DNA of 7,915 nucleotides from Candidatus Aminicenantota bacterium (lineage in GTDB: Bacteria > Acidobacteriota > B3-B38 > Guanabaribacteriales > B3-B38): contig JAOUOQ010000082.1 in assembly GCA_029880275.1 (NCBI GenBank), positions 1-7,915 on the forward strand. Direction: 5' to 3'. Of the stretch, positions 1-5,021 are shown in pieces. The position numbers were made by a program, and so were the translations under genes. Below the pieces are notes generated by a model. The model did not search any database and was not told the DNA's origin. It saw only the letters and a program-made list of their open reading frames with translations. How positions within the stretch are numbered: position 1 is the first letter of the stretch; each line of letters opens with the position of its first letter.

Positions 1-483
1 GAGCTGGGGTTGGGCTTTATCCCATACTCCCCTGAGCTCCCGCAGAAAGATATTCACGGTTACCTTCCCTATCCCTTTTCCCAGGTCCATCAGCCGATTC
101 TCCAGGTCTCCGGCGTCCGATGCCCGGAGGTGTAATCGGTTGAGGTCATCCTGATATCTTTCTACCAGAGCGCCCATCACCTCGAGGAGCTTGGTAGCTG
201 TTTTGAAGTCGTAGCGGACATACCCTCCGGCATCCAGTATCTCCACCAGCCCATCCCACCCTGTTTCCAGGATGCTCTGCGGTGTGATAACTCCGCGTCT
301 GTCAAACTCCTCATAGGTCTTTATGGCAATGCCTTCGCCGATGCGAGCACCGAATAGGATGGAGGCGAGGAACCATTTGAATATCTCCTCCGATTTCCCT
401 TGCCGAAGCTCAATCCCCAGGGAGCGGGAGAAGCTCCCCCCTGCCTTTTCTACCACCGATTTCAGCTTGTCTTTCTGTTTCAT
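1..483 (-). CDS. HhH-GPD base-excision DNA glycosylase, endonuclease III-like (3' part outside window)
   Basis: The frame is open for 161 codons from an ATG at 483-481 to the left edge, so the C-terminus is missing. Residues about 35-105 (EIFKWFLASILFGARIGEG, then GWDGLVEILDAGGYVRYDFK) follow the helical pattern of the Nth/MutY core. Residues 132-147 (LMDLGKGIGKVTVNIF) match the helix-hairpin-helix that in E. coli Nth reads LPGVGRKTANVV. In that alignment the Schiff-base lysine position holds V141 and the neighbouring K140 is one place early, so a monofunctional glycosylase is plausible. D154 (GVWD) may be the conserved catalytic Asp, though its spacing is short. Whether an iron-sulfur cluster loop exists cannot be seen. 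GAGGGG at 496-491, 7 nt before the ATG, serves as ribosome binding site. One nucleotide separates this gene from the upstream radical SAM stop codon, which argues for translational coupling and a shared repair function. The family is confident; the substrate is unknown. Confidence 0.8.
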   Translation of the reverse strand, partial: MKQKDKLKSVVEKAGGSFSRSLGIELRQGKSEEIFKWFLASILFGARIGEGIAIKTYEEFDRRGVITPQSILETGWDGLVEILDAGGYVRYDFKTATKLLEVMGALVERYQDDLNRLHLRASDAGDLENRLMDLGKGIGKVTVNIFLRELRGVWDKAQPQL

Positions 484-484
484 C

Positions 485-1282
485 CTACCACCCCTCAGAG
501 GGGAACGGGATATGGAGACCAGCCTTTTTAAGGCGGGCGATGGTGGTCGGATAGGGGTCGCACACCTCGTCTTCCACATAATCGCGGTATCCGAGGGATT
601 TGAGACGAGCGATGACATCCTTTCTCTCCTCGGCGGGCATCAGCCGTGGGTCGCTCATACAGGCGATATGGAAGCTCACTCTCTCCTGCAGAAGATGCTC
701 TACCGCCCGGAAGGGAAGCTCATAGAATTCCCCCCTGGCTCCCGTCCTCCGCTGGAATCCCTGCGGGTTGCCCCCTTTAATGCACAACCTAAGGTGGAGG
801 TTGGGCAGACCCTTTAGCTCTCTGGCGTAGCTTCTGTCATATCCCAGCAGAATCCCGTTGGTCTCCAACATGAACAGGTATCCGCTAGTCTTTACCAAGT
901 GCAGAAGTTGGAGGAGGTGCTCCTTGCAGAGGGTGGGCTCCCCTCCCGAGATGCGAAGCTTCTTTACTCCTTTCTTACGAGCATTGCTGAGGAGTTGGCG
1001 GGAGGCAGCCTCGGGGGAGTAGAACACCCCATGCTCTTCGGGGAAGTCCCTGGACCAATTGACCCAGCAGAAGGCGCAGCGGAGGTTGCATCCGACCAGG
1101 TAGCCGGTGGATATTCCCTGATAGACACCGGTGCAATAGAAGTCGGTGTACTTCCGCTCAGCCCGACGGCAGGTCAGAGCTGCTGTCTGCCGGGTCAGCT
1201 CAATGGGGTCGAAGGGTGGAGATTCGGGCACGATGTATCGCTGGTAGGGGCGTTCGGGTCTGCGCGTGGAATGAGAAAGCAT
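485..1282 (-). CDS. Radical SAM enzyme of unknown substrate in a DNA-repair operon
   Basis: 265 residues. The [4Fe-4S]/SAM motif CxxxCxxC is complete at C65, C69 and C72 (GCNLRCAFCW), followed by the SAM-binding SGGEP at 112-116 and a β-strand motif LETNG at 139-143, as in activating-enzyme-type radical SAM proteins. Residues 1-60 form a Cys-containing N-terminal section (C38, C50) without a domain I recognise. The C-terminal third carries C208 and C231, but no CxxC-rich SPASM cluster, so I expect a single iron-sulfur cluster. The ATG at 1282 lies 7 nt after the PolX stop, and its ribosome binding site AAAAGG (1298-1293) overlaps the last PolX codons. Overlap-like spacing to PolX and to the downstream glycosylase suggests a role linked to nucleic acid repair or modification, but that is inference from position only. 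Overall similarity is to broadly annotated pyruvate-formate-lyase-activating-like proteins found in archaea and anaerobic bacteria. No specific reaction can be assigned. Confidence 0.85.
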   Translation of the reverse strand: MLSHSTRRPERPYQRYIVPESPPFDPIELTRQTAALTCRRAERKYTDFYCTGVYQGISTGYLVGCNLRCAFCWVNWSRDFPEEHGVFYSPEAASRQLLSNARKKGVKKLRISGGEPTLCKEHLLQLLHLVKTSGYLFMLETNGILLGYDRSYARELKGLPNLHLRLCIKGGNPQGFQRRTGARGEFYELPFRAVEHLLQERVSFHIACMSDPRLMPAEERKDVIARLKSLGYRDYVEDEVCDPYPTTIARLKKAGLHIPFPSEGW

Positions 1283-1289
1283 AGGGATA

Positions 1290-2999
1290 TTACCTTTTCA
1301 GAGAGTTGAGGAATTGCTTAAGGGGCAGGGTGTTGAGCACATCCCCTTTCTCCAGCCACCCCCGGCGGGCGACAGCAACTCCCAACCGCATCCAGCCGAG
1401 TTGATGGGGCTGGTGGGCATCGGTGCTGATGACCAGCTTCGCCCCTCGCTTCTTCGCCTCGCGGCAGTTGATATCGCTGAGGTCGAGCCGCTCATAGTAG
1501 GCGTTTATTTCCAACGCGGTGCCGGTGGCTGCCGCCCGGGACAATATCTCATTAATGTCAACTGCATATGGCTCTCGCCCCCCTATCAATCTTCCGGTGG
1601 GATGGGCGAGGATATCGACATGGGGATTCTCTAAGGCTCCCAATATCCTTTTGGTCATGGTGTGAACATCCTGCTTGAAGCCCGAATGGACGGCAGCTAC
1701 CACCACATCCAGCTTCTCCAGCACCTCATCAGGAAAATCGAGGCTCCCATCTGATCGAATATCCACCTCCGTCCCTGCTAACAGGGTGATGACTTTGAGC
1801 TTCTGGTTGAGCTTTTTTATCTCCTTTATCTGGCGCAAAAGCTCCTCTGGCGAGAGTCCCCCGGCAATCCTCACAGCGAAGGAGTGGTCGGCAATGAGCA
1901 GATACTCATAGCCGAGCCCCTTTGCCTGCTCGGCTAACTCCTCCAGGGTGGCGCTCCCGTCGCTCCAGTTAGAGTGAACATGGAGGTCTCCTTTAATATC
2001 CGCCAGCTCAACCAGGGAGGGCAAGCTCCCTTTCATCGCCGCATCAATCTCCCCGCGGTCCTCCCTGAGCTCCGGTGGTATCCAGGGGAGACCCAGAATG
2101 CGATAGACCTCCTCCTCCGTGCTACCCCCTATTCGCTCCTCCCCGCGGAAGACTCCGTACTCGTTTATCTTCAGTCCCTGGCTTTTCGCTATCTCCCTTA
2201 GCCTGACATTATGTGCTTTGGAGCCGGTGAAATACTGCAGGGCGGCACCGAAAGACTCCCCGGGCACCACCCGCAGGTCAACCTGAGTGCCTTCGCGGGT
2301 GATGACGCTCCCCTTGGTTTTTCCGGCAGCCAGCACCTCGGTGACCACAGGGAGATGGGTGAACTCCTCGATTATCCTGGCGCCATCCTTCCCGGTAGCC
2401 AACAGGTCGATGTCTCCTATGGTCTCACGGCATCTGCGGAGGCTCCCGGCGGGGAATATCTCCCGAACAATCCCCTTTCCTTTCATGAGCTTTATCACAT
2501 CATCCACCAGAGGGAGGGCGACTCCCAGGGGAATTCTCCCCCCGCTCTCCTTCAGCAAGCGGATGCCGCGCAGGATATTCTCCGCCTTCTTCGCCCCCAT
2601 GCCGGGGAGGGCTCTCGCCTTTTCGCTCTGAAGCGCTTTTTCCAACTCAGCCATATTGTGTATGTTCATCTCCTTGTGGAGCAGGGCAAGGGTTTTGGGA
2701 CCGAGGTCGGGAATTTTCAGCAGCTCAATCAGCTCGTCGGAGACTTCTTTTCTTACTTCCTCATACTTGCTCACGCGACCGGTTTCCAGATATTCCTCTA
2801 TTTTCTTGGCGATGCCGGAGCCGACCCCGGGGAGGTCTTTGAGCTTTCCCTCCCGGGCGAGCTTTTCAATGTCTTCGGTAAGGTCTTTCAGCACCCGGGC
2901 GGCTTTGCGATAGGCGTTGATTTTGAAGGGATTATCCCCTTTGAATTCCAGGATATCTGCCATCTTGTCGAAGATTTCAGACAATTCGCGGTTCTTCAT
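1290..2999 (-). CDS. polX: DNA polymerase/3'-5' exonuclease PolX
   Basis: 569 residues, matching the usual length of bacterial PolX (about 570). Residues 1-150 form the N-terminal 8-kDa-like and fingers region with helix-hairpin-helix motifs at 56-67 (LPGVGSGIAKKI), 96-104 (IPDLGPKTL) and 131-143 (LPGMGAKKAENIL). The polymerase palm shows AGSLRRCRETIGDIDLL at 184-200, supplying metal ligands D196 and D198, and the third Asp D241 in TQVDLRVVP. Residues from about 336 form a PHP domain: DLHVH (338-342), ADH (370-372), E411, H438, AHPTGR (465-470) and DAH (527-529). All expected PHP metal ligands appear present, so gap-filling synthesis plus 3'-5' exonuclease/phosphatase-type processing should both be intact. 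It acts in base-excision or gap repair in the cytoplasm. The start is fixed by AGAGGA (3013-3008), 8 nt before the ATG and inside the end of the upstream gene. It is the second gene of the operon, and the HhH-GPD glycosylase two genes downstream fits the same pathway. Confidence 0.97.
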   Translation of the reverse strand: MKNRELSEIFDKMADILEFKGDNPFKINAYRKAARVLKDLTEDIEKLAREGKLKDLPGVGSGIAKKIEEYLETGRVSKYEEVRKEVSDELIELLKIPDLGPKTLALLHKEMNIHNMAELEKALQSEKARALPGMGAKKAENILRGIRLLKESGGRIPLGVALPLVDDVIKLMKGKGIVREIFPAGSLRRCRETIGDIDLLATGKDGARIIEEFTHLPVVTEVLAAGKTKGSVITREGTQVDLRVVPGESFGAALQYFTGSKAHNVRLREIAKSQGLKINEYGVFRGEERIGGSTEEEVYRILGLPWIPPELREDRGEIDAAMKGSLPSLVELADIKGDLHVHSNWSDGSATLEELAEQAKGLGYEYLLIADHSFAVRIAGGLSPEELLRQIKEIKKLNQKLKVITLLAGTEVDIRSDGSLDFPDEVLEKLDVVVAAVHSGFKQDVHTMTKRILGALENPHVDILAHPTGRLIGGREPYAVDINEILSRAAATGTALEINAYYERLDLSDINCREAKKRGAKLVISTDAHQPHQLGWMRLGVAVARRGWLEKGDVLNTLPLKQFLNSLKR

Positions 3000-3003
3000 C
3001 CTG

Positions 3004-3363
3004 TCAATCCTCTTTTTTCTGTCCGCAATAGGGGCAGACCACCCAACCCGGAGCGAGGGGACGGTGGCATTGGGAGCAGTAAGCCTTCAGCGGAGCCTGG
3101 CAGTAGGGACAGACCTTGAAATCGGGCTTCACCAGACGATTGCAGGAGGGGCAATGGGTTGCCTCGTGGACCCAATGGCGGATTTCCTTTCCGAGATCGC
3201 CGAAGTCAAAGTGGAAACCAAACCCGCCAAACGAGGGCTCCTCGCTGCACGAGTGGCAGGCGACCTTCCCACTTTCAGTTCGCTGGCATTCCACGCAGAC
3301 CGCTCGTCCACACCATTGGCAAACTCCCACCGCTTCCTTTTCAGGGTGATAAAAACATCTCAT
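3004..3363 (-). CDS. Small zinc-finger protein: B-box-like N-terminus plus double zinc ribbon
   Basis: 119 residues with 16 cysteines. The N-terminus (C3, H6, C15, C18, C23, C26, C36, C39) has the CxxHP...AVGxCxxCGxxxCxxC pattern of B-box-like zinc fingers, which in many bacteria precede membrane or protease domains. A Gly/Phe-rich linker (44-58, FGGFGFHFDFGDLG) leads to two paired ribbons, C71/C74-C85/C88 and C96/C99-C110/C113, resembling DZANK-type double zinc ribbons. There is no membrane segment or enzymatic domain, so an adaptor or nucleic-acid/protein-binding role is likely, but no function is established. AAGGAGG at 3381-3375 sits 11 nt upstream of the chosen ATG. Another ATG abuts that site directly but is out of frame. 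It is the first gene of the operon and is separated from PolX by 4 nt, so it may assist PolX or the repair enzymes (inference). Confidence 0.85.
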   Translation of the reverse strand: MRCFYHPEKEAVGVCQWCGRAVCVECQRTESGKVACHSCSEEPSFGGFGFHFDFGDLGKEIRHWVHEATHCPSCNRLVKPDFKVCPYCQAPLKAYCSQCHRPLAPGWVVCPYCGQKKED

Positions 3364-3439
3364 CTTTCCGCCATCCTCCTTGTTTTCAGGGGAATAAGGA
3401 TTACCTGGGGAAAAGAAAATGTGTTTCGCTTCAGTTATT

Positions 3440-3469
3440 AATATAGCATAAAGGCAGGAGCTTTTTCAA
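3440..3469 (-). promoter_or_regulatory. Promoter of the repair operon
   Basis: On the minus strand the -35 element is TTGAAA (3469-3464), followed by an 18-nt spacer and TATATT (3445-3440) as -10. The spacer ends in TGC, so this also has the TGn extended -10 feature. The predicted start near 3433 gives a leader of roughly 70 nt before the zinc-finger gene. No operator-like dyad is evident. Confidence 0.6.
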
Positions 3470-3601
3470 ACCATCAGCGATGTCTGCTGCAGAGAAGGGC
3501 AATTTTTGGATAATTTTATTTATATTTGGTTGGAGATAAAGGAACATTTTTATATTACAGTGGCGTTAATTGTGATAAAATTGGAATATTCTTTATTTCC
3601 G

Positions 3602-3631
3602 TTGACAAATGCAATATAATTGTCTTATAAT
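3602..3631 (+). promoter_or_regulatory. Consensus sigma-70-type promoter of the island
   Basis: TTGACA at 3602-3607 and TATAAT at 3626-3631 match the consensus hexamers exactly, with an 18-nt spacer. The start is predicted near 3638. It is the best promoter match in the window and points towards the small ORFs at 3804 and 4131, with no other gene in between. The first suitable terminator downstream is at 4855-4892. Confidence 0.7.
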
Positions 3632-3745
3632 ATAAAACAAGCGTTGATAAGAAATTCCTTATAGAGTGCACTTTAATAAATGTCCGAAGATTGAAAGAGG
3701 GAAAATAGTGTTATTTATTTGCCTATTGTTTTATTCAATGCTATG

Positions 3746-3776
3746 GGAGGCCTTTATTCCTCCGGTACTTACACCG
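3746..3776 (+). other. Small hairpins in the untranslated leader
   Basis: GGAGG (3746-3750) can pair with CCTCC (3759-3763) across an 8-nt loop, and CGGT (3763-3766) can pair with ACCG (3773-3776) across 6 nt. The first stem would hide a Shine-Dalgarno-like GGGAGG. The stems are short and share C3763, so they might be alternatives. No known riboswitch is recognisable and there is no T-run after them. Confidence 0.25.
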
Positions 3777-3803
3777 TGAGCTCAAGAGCAAACATTTTAA
3801 AAA

Positions 3804-4100
3804 ATGAAAAGTATTCGCACTGAAAGAAGGAAAAACAAAGGGATAGATGCAATTTTACCGTTTGCTGATGAAGAAATAAAGATTGGGGCAGCAGTGGCCA
3901 CGCGTAACATAAAACATGAAATTCCTTTAAGAATAAATGGCAAAGTGATACAAAGCTATTATGCACTAATTAACAATTATTACATCATGCAACAATTATT
4001 TTTACTCACAAACTTTTTAATGATGCGAGATTTAGCGGTTCACTTTATTCGCCTGTGTTCTTCGCTCTTGGCAGAACCCGAAAATTTTATGCAAAATTAA
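3804..4100 (+). CDS. Hypothetical small protein, doubtful
   Basis: A 98-codon frame opens with ATG after an A-run and lacks any Shine-Dalgarno sequence. The N-terminal half is basic and polar (MKSIRTERRKNKGIDAILPF). The second half is enriched in Tyr, Leu and Met (about residues 52-75) and might form one hydrophobic helix. I do not recognise a family. In favour: it lies downstream of the consensus promoter, it is long for such AT-rich DNA, and it ends 30 nt before the next gene. Against: no ribosome binding site, odd composition, and a repeated AACAATTATT at 3972-3981 and 3991-4000 inside it. It may be a remnant or a chance ORF. Confidence 0.25.
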   Translation: MKSIRTERRKNKGIDAILPFADEEIKIGAAVATRNIKHEIPLRINGKVIQSYYALINNYYIMQQLFLLTNFLMMRDLAVHFIRLCSSLLAEPENFMQN

Positions 4101-4116
4101 GCGCAAGAAGTGAATG

Positions 4117-4124
4117 AAAGGGGG
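4117..4124 (+). promoter_or_regulatory. Ribosome binding site deciding the GTG start at 4131
   Basis: AAAGGGGG lies 6 nt before GTG 4131. The in-frame ATG at 4146 has only pyrimidine-rich TTTTCTCAGA in front of it, so GTG is preferred. Confidence 0.6.
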
Positions 4125-4130
4125 TAAACT

Positions 4131-4481
4131 GTGCGTTTTCTCAGAATGGAGGGACCATACAAATTAGATTCTGATACCATTAATACGAAGGTTAGCCTTA
4201 CCTCTCCGGGTAACTACGCGCTCGGTAAGGAGTCCGAGGAAGGAAAGTTTCTCGTCGGATTGGTTGGGCGTTCTGATTCGGATATCAGAGACAGCTTGGC
4301 GTCGTGGGTGGGCAAGACAAAGTGGCCGCACTTCAAGTTCAGTTATGCCGCATCGGCGAAGGCAGCATTTGAAAAGGAATGTGATAACTACCACGACTTT
4401 GACCCGCCGGATAATTTTACTCACCCAGAACGTCCACAGGACACTAACTGGCAATGCCCTCGTTGTAAAATCTTTGGTTGA
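4131..4481 (+). CDS. Small conserved-type protein with GIY-YIG-like signature and C-terminal CPxC
   Basis: 116 residues from GTG. Features seen: SPGNYALG (25-32), FLVGLVGRSDSD (40-51), an acidic/amphipathic helix IRDSLASWV (52-60), FKFSYAASAKAAFEKECDNYHDF (68-90) and an ending HPERPQDTNWQCPRC (98-112). This order of G-x-Y, L-V-G-x-S, a helix, then AFEKE resembles GIY-YIG folds, with GNY as GIY, LVG as YIG, and E81 or E83 as the catalytic Glu. The Arg expected in the helix after YIG is uncertain: R53 is close, and the best register puts Ser55 there. From memory, similar short proteins annotated hypothetical share GRSD, AFEKEC, YHDF and HPxRPxxTNWxCPxC, which suggests a real but uncharacterised family. 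Only one CxxC is present, so zinc binding would need dimerisation or other ligands. Codon composition is richer in GC than the DNA around it, consistent with acquired cargo. Nuclease activity is inference. Confidence 0.75.
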   Translation: MRFLRMEGPYKLDSDTINTKVSLTSPGNYALGKESEEGKFLVGLVGRSDSDIRDSLASWVGKTKWPHFKFSYAASAKAAFEKECDNYHDFDPPDNFTHPERPQDTNWQCPRCKIFG

Positions 4482-4482
4482 G

Positions 4483-4501
4483 AGGATTTCATTAAAAAAT
4501 C
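4483..4501 (+). repeat. Direct near-repeat, copy 1
   Basis: AGGATTTCATTAAAAAATC begins right after the stop codon of the 116-aa gene. It resembles copy 2 at 4788-4807 with one substitution and one extra A. In such AT-rich DNA chance is possible. Confidence 0.25.
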
Positions 4502-4787
4502 GCTTAAAGTGTGCTTGCTAAAGAACTTCGCCGCATTGCTCCTCGCTAACATACCATAAGGCTACTACTTAATTTCCTAATACAATACTCAGCAAAGAAA
4601 AGATGGTAGAAATACACTCAACAGAAAGAATTGTTAGAAGACCGGATAGTTGCTCCTTACAAGTATTTTTAAACAGATAATGCTATTATATTTAAAACTA
4701 TATTGGCGTATTTTAAAGAGTTACTCTAATGAGCTTCTGAGGTTATTTATTGGCAGCATATGTATTAGTAGTTACCGCCATTAAAGC

Positions 4788-4807
4788 AGGATTTAATTAA
4801 AAAAATC
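4788..4807 (+). repeat. Direct near-repeat, copy 2
   Basis: This 20-nt copy begins AGGATTTAATT and ends AAAAATC. It lies about 300 nt downstream of copy 1 and bounds the gene-free stretch on its right side. Chance similarity is not excluded. Confidence 0.25.
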
Positions 4808-4817
4808 TTATAGTAAA

Positions 4818-4843
4818 TTCTATAATAGAATAGCCTTAAGGCT
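4818..4843. repeat. Two adjacent palindromes before the terminator
   Basis: TTCTA-TAA-TAGAA (4818-4830) is an inverted repeat with a 3-nt centre. It is followed after one base by the perfect 12-nt palindrome AGCCTTAAGGCT (4832-4843). They could be a protein-binding site or part of RNA structure ahead of the terminator. Both readings are inference. Confidence 0.4.
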
Positions 4844-4854
4844 TTAAATTCAAC

Positions 4855-4892
4855 GAGGGCACTCCCCAGGTGGGGGATGAGCCCTCTTTTTT
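4855..4892 (+). terminator. Rho-independent terminator
   Basis: GAGGGC (4855-4860) pairs with GCCCTC (4881-4886). An inner stem TCCCC/GGGGA forms across a short internal loop, and six T follow at 4887-4892. It ends transcription coming from the island and insulates the ligase promoter at 4934. It lies about 370 nt after the nearest upstream stop codon. Confidence 0.85.
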
Positions 4893-4933
4893 ATTAACAA
4901 ATGTGCATAAAGAAATCCTAAGGGGGAAAGTGA

Positions 4934-4962
4934 TTTACAACGAGTGGTAAGACTGGTATAAT
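4934..4962 (+). promoter_or_regulatory. Promoter of the O-antigen ligase-family gene
   Basis: TTTACA (4934-4939) and TATAAT (4957-4962) have 17-nt spacing, and TGG immediately before the -10 gives an extended -10 element. The expected start near 4969 leaves a leader of about 50 nt. Confidence 0.7.
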
Positions 4963-5010
4963 TTTTTATTAACACAGCGGCGGTAAAAACTTCTAAGCCA
5001 ATGGCGAAAG

Positions 5011-5017
5011 AGAGGAG
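5011..5017 (+). promoter_or_regulatory. Ribosome binding site favouring the ATG at 5022
   Basis: AGAGGAG ends 4 nt before ATG 5022. The upstream in-frame ATG at 5001 has no Shine-Dalgarno match in front (CTTCTAAGCC). The spacing is short, so the choice is not certain. Confidence 0.45.
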
Positions 5018-5021
5018 TTTG

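Larger units (their letters stand above)
3364..3803. other. AT-rich divergent intergenic region
   Basis: This 440-nt stretch holds no credible gene. It contains the leftward operon promoter (3440-3469), an AT-rich stretch at about 3500-3600 that could act as an UP-element-like region, the rightward consensus promoter (3602-3631) and a roughly 165-nt leader. The composition is clearly more AT-rich than the flanking genes. Confidence 0.6.
4482..4854. other. Non-coding AT-rich stretch
   Basis: I find no credible gene; the longest plus-strand frame with a plausible start is only about 25 codons (ATG near 4602, without support). Contents worth noting are a near-repeat at 4483-4501 and 4788-4807, and two dyads (4818-4830 and 4832-4843) just before the terminator. 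It probably is the 3' untranslated part of the island transcript. Confidence 0.5.

Noticed and set aside
2211..3119. 302-codon plus-strand frame, with several shorter plus frames at 323-817, 899-1309, 1314-1634 and 1974-2201
   Set aside because: They lie antisense to clear genes (PolX, radical SAM, glycosylase) whose motifs are intact. No ribosome binding sites or recognisable domains are seen.
3615..3620. Second TATAAT as an alternative -10
   Set aside because: It lies only 7 nt after the TTGACA and has no other -35 at suitable distance.
3769..3966. 65-codon minus-strand frame
   Set aside because: Phe/Leu/Cys-rich translation of an antisense AT-rich tract, with no ribosome binding site.
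4264..4521. 85-codon plus-strand frame overlapping the 116-aa gene, and an antisense frame at 4164-4454
   Set aside because: The other frame contains the family-like motifs and has a good ribosome binding site; these are shadow frames.
4602..4680. 25-codon ORF starting ATGGTAGAAATA
   Set aside because: Too short, no convincing ribosome binding site, and no similarity to known small proteins.
3480..5000. CRISPR array, tRNA or transposon ends in the AT-rich island
   Set aside because: No regularly spaced repeats, no cloverleaf-like sequence with TTCGA-type loop, no terminal inverted repeats and no transposase fragment could be found by eye.
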